From positions 62,001 to 126,000 of the forward strand of contig JAKEKT010000057.1 of the NCBI GenBank assembly GCA_021495925.1: a DNA stretch of 64,000 nt, in the 5' to 3' direction. The notes beneath the pieces were generated by a model. That model made no database searches. It saw only the letters and a list, made by a program, of their open reading frames with translations, and was not told the DNA's origin. Source of the DNA: Diplodia intermedia (Eukaryota > Ascomycota > Dothideomycetes > Botryosphaeriales > Botryosphaeriaceae). This document shows, piece by piece, positions 23,806-34,192 of the stretch. Position numbers and translations under genes: made by a program. Every line of letters begins with the position of its first letter. Position 1 is the first letter of the stretch.

Positions 23806-26800
23806 ATGACCTCCTCCGCGGCATACTCGGCGCACGACTCTCCAGACCACAATGGAGCGCCTCGCCCCCGTATGCCCACGCCCAAAAGCTCCGTCTACCG
23901 CTTCAATGCACACCATGCCACCATGCCACTCACCATCCAACCCGCCCCCGGCGTCAGCTCGCGCAACAGCCCGACCTCGGCGCCCTCGATGCTGGACTCG
24001 ACCGCCTCCCTCCAGACCACTCCCGAAAGCATGCACCCCACCCGCATAGCGACCTCCTTCCCCTCCGCGCCCTTCTCCCTGCCCGAGGCCTACATGTCCA
24101 CCTCCGCCCCGGGGCCAACCTCCTCCCCCGGCTCGAACGCCATGGCCGACGCCATGGCCATTACCAAGTCTCCCAACCTGATCCGACGCATATCCCGCGG
24201 TGCCCACAGCCGACTCACTCGCCAGCGCGGCTCTGGCGCAAGCGCGCGCCGCGACCACAGCGCCGGGCCCGTCATCATGCGGAGGAGGAGTGACAGCCGG
24301 AACGCAGCCTCGGATCCGCGAGAATGGGATGTGTCAGACTACGATTTGGAGGGTCCGGATGAGGAGGCAATTGAGGATTCAGGCGAGGCAACGGCTTCCC
24401 AGGAGAGCATTGTCCACGGCCTTGGTATTACCGCCGGTCGGTCAGCCACGGGGACAATGACGGAAGGCGCTCCGATCCGTTCCGCTATCCTGGAGCAAGG
24501 GACCTGGCTTACCAAGGTCACCAAGAAGAAGAGTCAGAGCATGAGATTTCGCCTGGACCTCGGCTCCGCGAAAGTTATGTGGGACTCTTCGCGCCCTTCG
24601 AAATCTTTCTACATCGATGACGTCCGTGAAATTCGAATTGGAAAGGACGCCAGGAACTACCGCGAGGAATTCCAGGTTCCCGCCGACCAGGAAAATCGGT
24701 GGTTCACTATCATCTACTCAGACCCGGAGATGTCCAAGGGCAGGTCCATCAAGACCATGCACCTCATCGCTCCCAACAACTTCCTCTTCCAGCTCTGGAC
24801 AGGCACGCTCGAGGAAGTCTCCCGCAGCCGCATCGAGATGATGGCTGGCCTCGCAGGTACCGGCGAGAAGACCGCGAAAGCCCTGTGGCAGCGCACCTTT
24901 GACCACGCCAAGGGGCACGATGTTCCCGAAGACGACCAGAAACTCGATTTCCACAGCACCGTCAAGCTTTGCCGAAGCCTCCAGATCAACAGCACCGAAG
25001 ACGCATTGCGCTCTCAATTCAACAAGGCCGGCCAGCAGTCGGGCTACTTGCGTTACGGCCAATTCTTGACTTTCGTCCGTAAGCTAAAGGAGAGGCGTGA
25101 CCTAAAACCGATTTACGACTCAGTCAAAGGCGCCAACGCTGAGTTGTACTGGGGCGATTTCGAACGCTTCCTGCAGGAGCGGCAGGGTGTTGACGTGGCT
25201 GCCGATCAGGACTATTGGCAAAACGTTTTCAAGAAGTTTACCGGAAAGCCGAGGAACAACTCCGCATCGTCGCTCAACGGCGATGCATGCATGGGAAGCA
25301 TGAATTTCCAGGCTTTCCAGGCTTTCATGGCGTCCTCAGCAAATCACGTCCTCGCCACGCCGAGATCGGAGCCCAAGCTCGACCATCCGCTCAACGAGTA
25401 CTTCATCTCGAGTTCGCACAACACCTACCTCCTTGGACGCCAGGTTGCAGGCCACTCCAGCACCGAAGCGTACATTGTTGCCCTGCAAAAAGGATGCCGA
25501 TGCATCGAGATCGATTGCTGGGATGGCAACGATGGTCGTCCGATCGTTGTTCATGGTCGGACGCTGACCACCCACGTGCTGTTTGCCGATTGCATCTCGG
25601 TTATCCAGAAGTACGCGTTCGTATCCTCGCCGTATCCGCTTATCATCTCTTTGGAGGTTCACTGCAACCCCGAGCAGCAAGCCGCCATGGCCGAGATCAT
25701 GAAGAACCAATTTGGCGACCAGCTCCAGCAGGAGCCTCTCGACGATTCCCAAGTTCTTCCATCGCCGGAGCAGCTCAAGCACAAGATCTTGATCAAGGTC
25801 AAAGCTTCGGAAGACGTCGACGACAAGGCCGTCACGAGCGACGCGGTCACTCCTCGCAGCAGGCAACGCAGTTTCAGCTCCCCCTTCTCCAAGCCCATCA
25901 ACATTGACAACAGCCCGATCCCGGACTCTCCCTTGCTCTCCAGCCCGCCTTCTTGCAGCCCCCCGGATCGCGTCACCCCTTTTTGGCAAACGCCGCGTAC
26001 CTCTGTAACGTCAGCTGGCGCTAGCCTGCACAGCTCGGCAGAGGACAGCGATAGTCCGCCTGCCACGTACGCAGAGAAGAAGAGAAAGAAGAAGACCAGC
26101 AAGATCGTCAAAGTGCTCGGTGACCTTGGCGTGTACACGCGGGGTATCAAGTACTCCGACTTCAAGTCGGCGGAGGCCAAAACGTACAACCACATCTACT
26201 CGTTCGCTGAACGCACCTTCGACGGCCTGTGCAACAAGGAATATTCCTCTTCCAAGGCGGCGCTCGAGGAGCACAACCTGCACCACCTCATGCGCGTCTA
26301 TCCGTCGGGCTATCGGATCAATTCGTCCAACTTCGATCCAATCAAGTTCTGGCGTCGGGGAGTGCAGATGGCCGCGCTGAACTGGCAGACATACGACCTG
26401 GGCCAGCAGATCAACGACGCCATGTTTGCCGCGGGGAACGACAGAACCGGATACGTGCTCAAGCCGCAAGAGCTGCGTGAGCCGAGAAAGCGCGAGCTTG
26501 TCAACGGCGACTACAAACGCGCCAAGCAGCAGAAGAAGCTTGTCAAGTTCTCGGTTCACATCATCTCGGCGCAGCAGCTGCCGCGTCCCAGCGGCATGAA
26601 GTCGGACACCTCGATCAACCCGTACGTCGAGTTCGAAATGTACAGCGCCAACGACAAGTCTCGGGGGGCCGCGATAGGCGAGGGTGGAATGGACGCGTCA
26701 GCGCGGAACGGCGTCTCGGGCATTGGCGTCCCACTCCGCAAGCGCACGCCTGTGATTGAGGGCAACGGCTACGACCCGAACTTCAATGCCCTGCTGTCCA

Positions 26801-27270
26801 TGAGCCTTGAAACACGCTTCCCGGACCTTGTGTTTGTGCGCTGGACGGTTTGGAACTCGGCCGACAGCAAGACGGCCAGCTCGAGCAGCGCGCCTCTCGC
26901 TACTTTCACCGCCAAGCTCAGCAGCCTGCAGCAGGGGTACCGACACCTGCCTCTGTACAACACCAACGGCGACCAGTACATGTTTTCGACGCTCTTCTGC
27001 AAGATCGAGAAGGCCGAAAACGTGGACATTGAACAGAACATGCAGATGCAGCACCATTTCGCGACAGCGGCCGCAAACGCGTGCCAGTCGGAGCCGCCCA
27101 GTCCTCCACTGGAAGCCACACGGACCAGCAAACGGGACTTGTTCCAGCGCGTCTTCTCCCGCACGCCGTCGGGCCACAAACGCAAAGACAAAGAGTCTCG
27201 GGAGCGCGAGAACGACCGTGACACGCTCAGCACGATAAGCCGCAGCTCAACCATGGATTCGCTGAAGTAA
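23806..27270 (+). CDS. plc1: Phosphoinositide-specific phospholipase C, delta type
   Basis: The enzyme hydrolyses phosphatidylinositol 4,5-bisphosphate to inositol trisphosphate and diacylglycerol at the plasma membrane in calcium signalling. It is a single exon of 1154 residues. Domains in order: a disordered Ser/Pro-rich N-terminus (1-220), a PH domain (about 224-345, starting QGTWLTKVTKKKSQSMRFRL), an EF-hand-like region (about 350-520), catalytic box X (about 525-670) with SSSHNTYLLG and VVHGRTLTTHV carrying the two catalytic His, a Ser-rich linker, box Y (about 770-895, with SSNFDPIKFWRRGVQMAALN), a C2 domain (about 910-1065, VKFSVHIISAQQLPRPSG) and a basic Ser-rich tail. It is longer than yeast Plc1 because of the N-terminus, X-Y linker and tail. 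The ATG context GAACCATGACC is good and no in-frame ATG precedes it closely. Confidence 0.95.
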   Translation: MTSSAAYSAHDSPDHNGAPRPRMPTPKSSVYRFNAHHATMPLTIQPAPGVSSRNSPTSAPSMLDSTASLQTTPESMHPTRIATSFPSAPFSLPEAYMSTSAPGPTSSPGSNAMADAMAITKSPNLIRRISRGAHSRLTRQRGSGASARRDHSAGPVIMRRRSDSRNAASDPREWDVSDYDLEGPDEEAIEDSGEATASQESIVHGLGITAGRSATGTMTEGAPIRSAILEQGTWLTKVTKKKSQSMRFRLDLGSAKVMWDSSRPSKSFYIDDVREIRIGKDARNYREEFQVPADQENRWFTIIYSDPEMSKGRSIKTMHLIAPNNFLFQLWTGTLEEVSRSRIEMMAGLAGTGEKTAKALWQRTFDHAKGHDVPEDDQKLDFHSTVKLCRSLQINSTEDALRSQFNKAGQQSGYLRYGQFLTFVRKLKERRDLKPIYDSVKGANAELYWGDFERFLQERQGVDVAADQDYWQNVFKKFTGKPRNNSASSLNGDACMGSMNFQAFQAFMASSANHVLATPRSEPKLDHPLNEYFISSSHNTYLLGRQVAGHSSTEAYIVALQKGCRCIEIDCWDGNDGRPIVVHGRTLTTHVLFADCISVIQKYAFVSSPYPLIISLEVHCNPEQQAAMAEIMKNQFGDQLQQEPLDDSQVLPSPEQLKHKILIKVKASEDVDDKAVTSDAVTPRSRQRSFSSPFSKPINIDNSPIPDSPLLSSPPSCSPPDRVTPFWQTPRTSVTSAGASLHSSAEDSDSPPATYAEKKRKKKTSKIVKVLGDLGVYTRGIKYSDFKSAEAKTYNHIYSFAERTFDGLCNKEYSSSKAALEEHNLHHLMRVYPSGYRINSSNFDPIKFWRRGVQMAALNWQTYDLGQQINDAMFAAGNDRTGYVLKPQELREPRKRELVNGDYKRAKQQKKLVKFSVHIISAQQLPRPSGMKSDTSINPYVEFEMYSANDKSRGAAIGEGGMDASARNGVSGIGVPLRKRTPVIEGNGYDPNFNALLSMSLETRFPDLVFVRWTVWNSADSKTASSSSAPLATFTAKLSSLQQGYRHLPLYNTNGDQYMFSTLFCKIEKAENVDIEQNMQMQHHFATAAANACQSEPPSPPLEATRTSKRDLFQRVFSRTPSGHKRKDKESRERENDRDTLSTISRSSTMDSLK

Positions 27271-30054
27271 TGTCAGCGTCATAGCTCCGCCACCTTGTAC
27301 CACCACCTATCAACGACCCACGACCACGAAACACAACCAAAAAAAAGTACCAACGACGTCCGTTCGCACTTTCCGCATCATCGACTATTCACGGCGTTCA
27401 ACGGCTGCATCAGCGATCATTGTCTTCCTCAACGCACTCTCCCGTAATGACACCGGGAGAGCGTGCAAAGCATGGGAACGGGGTTACCACGGGGCACCGT
27501 CTTTATCCTTTTCGTCGTCATCCACGGCCGCGAAGTTCCACCCCAACCAACACGTGGTTGGGATTCTGTTGCTGTTGCAAGTTTCGGATTCGTCACGGCA
27601 GGAGCAAGAGGAGAAGACCCCCGCTAGCTTGTACTACTTGTTTTTAACTTTCGATTATACCCTCTTCCCCCACGATTGTCCTGCCTTCCACTGTTTTTGG
27701 GTTCTCTCATCGGCGTACTCTGGAGAAGGAGATTGGCGCCAAAACTCAACCCGCCCTGAGTTCCGCGTCATCGCGTTCGCGCTATAGACTGGTTTGATGT
27801 GTGTTTCATTTGCATTTGGGGGGCTGGACGATGGCCACCCCGCATCATCATTCGTTTGCCCCGCCGCGCGACCATTGCCGGAAAAAGAACTCTCGCTATA
27901 TTTTGATTCTTCTGTTCTCGCCTTTTCCTTTGTCGCTGCATACTCTCGGTCGTCTTCTCTTCTTCACGTCTCGATTTGCCATCCCAGAGAGGGCCAGGCG
28001 CCTGGGATCATCTCGGTATTGTCACTATACGCGTGTACTCCTTTCGCATTGGGTGGAGCATAGTCTTGTTTTTCCAACGTTTTTTGTCTCGCAGGTTAGC
28101 CAGTATACCCCTTAGTGCTTCTGTGTTCTTTGCAGCGTACGCTTGTTTACGCATGGAGGGGACAGATTGGTACGGCGCAGGATGGAAAAGCGCGGAGCAA
28201 AAGAGTGCAAGGGGTCACGACACAGGGGCATGGCCTCAGGGGTTCTGTTTGGGAAGAGAAGGGAGGGATAGGCAGTTGAGATGAAATGATAATCACGACG
28301 GGTTGTGGCGACAGACAGCGGTGGCCGGCCTGATGAGACAAACACAACGATCTCTTCCTTCCTCTTCACTTGACGTCGCGTGCCCGCAAGCATGACTCTA
28401 CCGCGTCTTGCGTGCTCTGGCAGACCCGTGCGCATTGCCTGCCGATTTTTTCTGTGTTCTTTGTTGGGCCGTGCAGCAGCTGAGGCTCGTGGGTCCTGTG
28501 GTCCCTTTGGCCCGCAACCGGCCGTCGGTTCTTTGCGGATTTGCAGCGCTTTCTTTCATCCGCCCACCGCCTGCCATCAAAGCGTCATCGCCTCTCGTCA
28601 GCAGAAACCGCCCCGCCGCCGAGGGGCTGTGCAAGCCCTCTTTTCTCTTCTTTCTTTTTCTTCACTTCGCTAAAGATGAGCGGTGGAGAATATCTGCTGC
28701 TGCCTAGATGCCATGCAAAGAACCGAGATATGGAATGAGCAGAGAATCCTTCCGCCGGGAACCCGGTGTGGGCGCAAGCAAGACGACGGAAAGGGAACAG
28801 GTCGTTCGACGCTGGGAAGAAAACCATGGCAATGGCTACCTTCCTTCCTGTTACGCATGCTCGCCTTCCACTTTACCGATTGTCCGTCTTGGTCTTTCTT
28901 GGTCCGGTCTCCACCAACGAACCCCACCACAAGTTCAGAAGTGAGCACGCGGGCTCGGCGTCGCCCTATCGTATCTTGCTCGTATCTTTTCTCTCTCCCT
29001 CCTCGCTTGGCCCCTGCTTCGAATCGCTAGTTCCTGCCCTTGTCCCGGCCACTCGTTGCCCTCTTGTGTTTTCTCCATGCCCGGTCGTGAGTTGTCTTTT
29101 CGCAACGCCGCACGGCCAGGGCAACCACTTCTTCCATGAAGAGAGCAGACCCACCACACTACTCGCCTGCTGCCATACCGCTATGTACATACTACTGTCT
29201 ATGCGTCCAACGCACCTACCCTCTGAGGGGCTTCCAGCTCTGCTTATTCGCAGCATGGGACCGTAGCAGGCAGGTAGATAGAGAAGCTTCACACGCCGCC
29301 CACCGCTCTTCTCCCTACTCGTGCAACGCGTCCGAATGCCGCGGCTACTGCCACAGCAGAGCCTCACAAACCCTTCATCCCGCGCGGCGCATCTGCAAAA
29401 CATACGAAAAGCCCCTTCTACGACTGTTTTGGAGTACGCCAGACGTAGGATTTAAGCACTATACAGAGACGCCAGGACCTCGACTACAACCGTTTACGTA
29501 AGTGGAATCGAATAACCAACGCAAGAACATGATCGCGGAGGGCAAAGCAGTAGTGCTGGAAACCCACTGAGCTGCAGCAACTTATCGATTTTTGCTCACC
29601 GCCATGATTTCATCTGTGTTCGAGACGGGACAAGGAGAGCCGCCGCCGTCCAACACACGCCTGGCCGGCGGCCCGCGTCTCCATCCACCTCTTGCGTGCA
29701 ATCCACTTCTCCTCTCATGCTCCTCTGCATGGCGGCGGGCTTGCTTCTTTGCGCGTTGTATTGGACTGCAGCCCTACCTCTTCCCCTAGAGCGCCGGAGC
29801 GCTTATCACTTTCTCTATTCGTACCTTTCGCGTTTAGCGGCTAACGATCCCGCGCCAACTCCCGATATATACTTCCAATAGCCGCCAAACTAGCTGTACG
29901 TACATACTATCGACGGGTACATACATAGGCCCCCCGGCCGCTCCTTGTAGGGTCTCGACCAAAAAGCCTCCACAGGAAGGGGGGCCGGAGCGCCATGGTC
30001 GTTTCAAGAGACACCGGCAGCAAGGCTGCTCGCTCGTCTTCCGTTCTAGATCCC

Positions 30055-30075
30055 ATCATCATCATCATCATCATC
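30055..30075. repeat. (ATC)7 microsatellite
   Basis: Seven perfect ATC units lie in the gene-poor interval downstream of the phospholipase C gene. Confidence 0.9.
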
Positions 30076-30780
30076 CCCGCTCGCTTCTACGACGCCGTTT
30101 TTCCTGCCCTTTCCCGTGGCGGGCCATGCAAGCCACTTTGCCCTCAAACCTTAACCCGCATTTCCCCCCTTTCCGCTTCGGTTCCGCCGTACATATGGGC
30201 TCAGCCAGCCTCTGCCGAATCCTCCGTCCAATGTCATGCGCGGGTGGCGAGAGCAGCAGGATAATTGGGGAAATGGAGGAGCTGGAGAAGTAAAGAGGGG
30301 AAGAAAGAGAGGGGGGGAGGAGAAGCGGTGTGTAGCGGAAAATGGACGCAAGGTAGCATCAGAGGCGCGCGCGCGCAGTGGTTTGCGGGGAGATGTGTTC
30401 TGGCTTTTTGGTGTGCGTGTGTGTGAACAGGACTACCGTCGGCCCCCCTCTCCCCTCTCCCCGACGTGCAGTGGCCAACTTGGTCCCCTCTTTCTTCTCC
30501 CCCTTCCCTTTCCCTTTTAGTGGTCTTCTCGCCTTTATTCCCCGTCCGGGTCAAGCTGCAGGAGGGACGGGGAGGGACTAGCGTGGAAGGGTCAGGGCAG
30601 TGGAGCAGAAGGAGCGCGTCCTGCGGCAGCGGGGAGGGAGCGGGCATGGACGGAGAATGTGTGTCTGTGTGCGGAAAGGCATACAAGGTTTTGGAAGGGC
30701 ATGCAGAGCGATCGAAAGGGCTGATGCGGCATTGGACGGAAGAAGATGTGAGGGCATGTGGGAAATTCCACGGTGCGTGC

Positions 30781-30841
30781 TGCATGTGTGTATGTACATA
30801 TGCATGCCCGTTGGACGTATGCGTGTACGCGCATGTGCATG
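30781..30841. repeat. Two 27-base alternating purine-pyrimidine stretches
   Basis: Positions 30781-30807 (starting TGCATGTGTGTATGTACATA) and 30815-30841 (starting ACGTATGCGTGTACGCGCAT) each alternate pyrimidine and purine perfectly. Seven bases separate them. DNA with this property can adopt the Z form under torsional stress. Confidence 0.75.
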
Positions 30842-32719
30842 AACGGTAAATCAAAGGGAACGGCGGCGAGCCGGGGGCGGACGCCGTGGCCCGCGGGCGG
30901 TTGACTCCGCTGTGAGATCTGTGCGAGGAAAGGGCAGTTGTCGAGCGGGCCAAGGGCATCTGAGGGCACGGGAGAAGTGTGGGAATAAGAGAGTGTGCGT
31001 CGCGGTGCGTGCTATGGGGTTTGTGCGCCATGCAGGTAGGCAGGCACGGACGAGGGGTTTGGGGAATTGGGGGCGGCGTGATGCATGTCTCTCGTTGCTT
31101 TTTCCTTCTTTCTCTTGGCCGTCGCTTCTGGAACCACGAGACGGTCAGAGCAGGACGGGGAACGACGGGCGTGGTGGAGAGGAGTGGGCCTTGGCAACAA
31201 TCGTCGGCTTTTACGTATGATGGTGCAGATTGACGGTGCGACGAGATAGAAGGATGAGATAGGCACTCCTGACCCTCTGCGGCTTTTACTGCGATTGGAG
31301 GCCGCGACTGCTCATCGTTATCATCATGACGGGTCAGACAGAGTCGTCTTTGCTCACTTTGTCTCGCCTTGCGTCTTGTATCAGCTGATGGCGGAAGACG
31401 AGAGTGAGCTGCAAAGGTGCAAATCGCTGGATGGGATGAGGCACAAGGGCACGGGTTTCAACCGTCATGCATGCATGCACGCACACGCAGGCAGCGCTTT
31501 CAGTCCGGACAGAGCTGGAGCAACTGCTATCCGAGATCGACGATGAGCATGAAGCTGATATTCGACGTGGCTTGCTCTTCGGAACTCTCCTTTGGATTAG
31601 CTGCGTCTTTTTCCGTGGGCGAGAGCCTACCTATCCAGGCCGTCCATCTCCATCTGGTCTTCCACAATCCCACAGCTTGTGAACGGCTTTCCACATGACC
31701 AGCAGGGAGCAAGGACAAGGCTGAGCAGTCTCGGCCCTTCTCCCGTCTGCAGCAGTGATACATGCCCAGCGAATTGTGATGAAATGGCAGTGTGACGATG
31801 AACGGACGCGCTCTGTGCTCAATTTTTTATTCGAGAGGTCCAATGACGGCACTCGGTACAGTGAGGCTGGAGGTGTCTCCGACGGCTGCCCACAATTGAT
31901 CTACCCTAAGTGCCGATACGAAGGCGCAACACCCGCCGGTATAACACTGAACAGCCGCTTAGACGGGTCGATAGGAACGAGGAATATACTCCGGGCAAAG
32001 GAGGCGCGGTTCTCGCGGTTACATGATTAGGCTTCACTGGTGATTGCGGGGTTGGAGACTATGTCGTGGTCGGGCACGCAACGCGGATGGTCGGGAGTAG
32101 CCGCTGGCGGCATCACGGGGGAGGGAGATGTGCTGTCCGCTTGTCGGGTAGCGCACGGCTTGGCAGCGAGTGGAGAGCAGGTGACTGCATTTCGTCACGG
32201 AGGAGAAGGCAGAAGGCAAGCGGAGAATTACAGCCATTCGGCGACGATAGCTAGCCGCGTGCCTGCCGCGCGCGGTGTCATCACTGCTTGATGACTCCGA
32301 GTCTGCAGCGAGGCGCTCGATCTCGCCTAGGGCGTGCGTAGAGGCGCCCTAATGCATGTGCGTGCCATGTGTGCGAGTTGCTGACGGGGGTGGTACAACG
32401 TGGCATAGCAGCACGGCGGAAGCTTGTCGTATGCGGGCTATGCATTGTTTGCTGTTGGCCTGTTGTGCTGTATCTTGCAGCCAGGCTCGACGCGTTGCGC
32501 TGCTCCATCATGCGCATCATCCCGCGCGCTTTCTTCTCCGTTCGTGCCCAAATAACGCCATAGATGCCGCTCCATCCCTGGAAATCCCCGAAATATAGCC
32601 CAAGTGCCGTGATATGCGCCGCCCAGATGCCCATTCCCCTCTTTTTGACGTCCGCCCCTGCACCTCTCCCCTTGGCTGCCGAAAAACACTCCATTGCCCG
32701 TCCATGCCGGCGGCGGGCA

Positions 32720-33671
32720 TTACAAGTAGTCCTTCTTCTTGGCGGTACGTGTGAACTGGTTCATGTGCCACTCCACGTCGCCGTCCTTGTTCTCCAAAGT
32801 ACCCCCGCGGATCTCAAACAAGCGCATCGTTATCCGCGGGCCGACCTCTGCCAGCTCGACGCTCTGGTAGCCCGTGCGCACAAAGACATGGTGGCGGACC
32901 TCGATGCTGTCCTCGCGGTTGACAAACGTAACAACACGGTTGCCGACGTCCTTGGGGGTTGCGGCGGCGGGGCGCGGGGGAAAGAGATGCTGCAGGATCT
33001 TGACGACGCGCTTGCCGAGGTTGGTGGTGAAGCCTTCGAAGATCAGGTGCGGATAGGACTCGGAGACGGTGCCACGGGCGGCGTTGGGGATATCGTGGCG
33101 CAGGACGACGTTGTGAAGCGAGAAAGACGCCGTGGGGCCGTGGGGGAAGTGGGAGATGGTCATGGCTGTGGGCGTGCCACGATGCTCGTGGAGCAGAATC
33201 ACATCGCTCAGCCCGGCCGCCTTCGCACTCGACACGATGTTGGGCAGGATGAGGTTTCCTCTGTTGACGCGGATGCTCGTGGGCAGCAGCAGGCGGATCT
33301 CCTTGGCGAAGGCGCCGAGGCGAGTGCTGGGATCGCGCGAGGTCGTCACCAGCACGCGCGGGTCGACGACGCCCGAGAGCTGTGCGTACTCATCGTCCAG
33401 GTCCAGGGCCTCCTGGGTGGAGCGGTCCTGTTGCGACTCGTCATACTTGTAGTTTGCACGCAGGTCCTTGTCGTTCGCGATGGACGGGTCCAGCGGCTTG
33501 CCGCTGGCGAGAGAGGCTCGCAGGGCTGCGCGCTTGGAGGCGATTTCGGCGTCGCGGAGGGTCAGGGCGCGGCGGTAGAGGTAATCACGCCTCTCGCGGG
33601 CTTGCCGGCGCTGTGCAAGGTCAGTGTGCGGTGCGGAGAGCTGGGTGCGGGCGCGGTAGACGGACAATCAT
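32720..33671 (-). CDS. IMP4: U3 snoRNP protein IMP4 (Brix domain)
   Basis: IMP4 is a nucleolar component of the small-subunit processome that binds U3 snoRNA and helps 18S pre-rRNA cleavage. The model uses a two-codon first exon, 33671-33666 (ATG ATT), a 55-base intron 33665-33611 (GTCCGT donor, TTGCACAG acceptor) and exon 33610-32720. The product is 298 residues, close to the yeast length of 290. The joined N-terminus MIRRQARERRDYLYRRAL matches the family start exactly. No ATG exists in the main frame upstream of the Brix domain, which supports the tiny first exon. The Brix domain covers about residues 80-270, with DPRVLVTTSRDPS, NLILPNIVSSAKAAGLSDVI and TISHFPHGPTASFSL. The C-terminus is basic (KKKDYL). 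The gene is divergent from UPF1. Confidence 0.93.
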
Positions 33672-34192
33672 GGCGTTCTGGCAGCCGTGCAAATCTTCTC
33701 AATGCGCGGGAAGCGGAGTCGGCGGCGCTCGCACGTTGGAGCAGGTTGCAGGTGGATTGCGGACGGCAGTCGGGTCGTGGCAGCGGCTGTCGACGGCAGA
33801 ACCAGGCGTGTTGAACTTTTTGGCGGCGTCCCAGAATTTCTCGCTGGGCGGATCGACAATGCGCCTCGAGCCCGTCCGCCGCGCCGCCAAAGCCTGACCA
33901 TCTCCTCTCCCAAGCCGCGCCCGCCGCGCCCACGGCATCCGCTCGCACCAGCACAGGATTCCTGCGCAAGCAACATCGTTCCGCAGCCTGCCCGCCTCGT
34001 CCGCGCATCCAGCAGCCGCGCTGCGCCTGTTCTGCAGGGAAGCGTCCTCGCGGCCCGCGCGTCCGTGCCCGATTGCTGTTCTGCCACCACCGCCCGCACC
34101 GCAGCTTTGATTTTGCCTCTGCCGCAACCTCCAGAAGCTGCCCAGCACCGCATCCCAGCATCCCCCACAGCCCGCCCGGGCCCACGACCATC
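33672..34192. promoter_or_regulatory. Shared 521-base promoter region of IMP4 and UPF1
   Basis: The region separates two divergent housekeeping genes of RNA metabolism. The UPF1 side is C-rich (CCGCCCGCACC, CCCACAGCCCGCCCGGGCCC) and no TATA box is seen, which fits broadly expressed genes. Confidence 0.5.

Larger units (their letters stand above)
27271..32719. other. 5.4 kb convergent intergenic region, no gene supported
   Basis: This lies between the 3' ends of the phospholipase C gene and IMP4. The first kilobase (to about 28300) is T-rich with short runs and looks like a long 3' untranslated region. Beyond it are simple repeats: (ATC)7 at 30055-30075, a GC run near 30364-30376 and alternating purine-pyrimidine stretches at 30781-30841. 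Reading frames of up to 265 codons near 30234-31031 are His/Thr/Pro-rich low-complexity shadows. No transposon or RNA gene was recognised. Confidence 0.55.

Noticed and set aside
30234..31031. Minus-strand frame of 265 codons
   Set aside because: The His/Thr/Pro/Ser-rich low-complexity translation comes from simple repeats and resembles no family.
32564..33814. Plus-strand open frame of 416 codons
   Set aside because: It lies antisense to IMP4, whose family motifs are unmistakable; long antisense frames are expected in GC-rich coding DNA.
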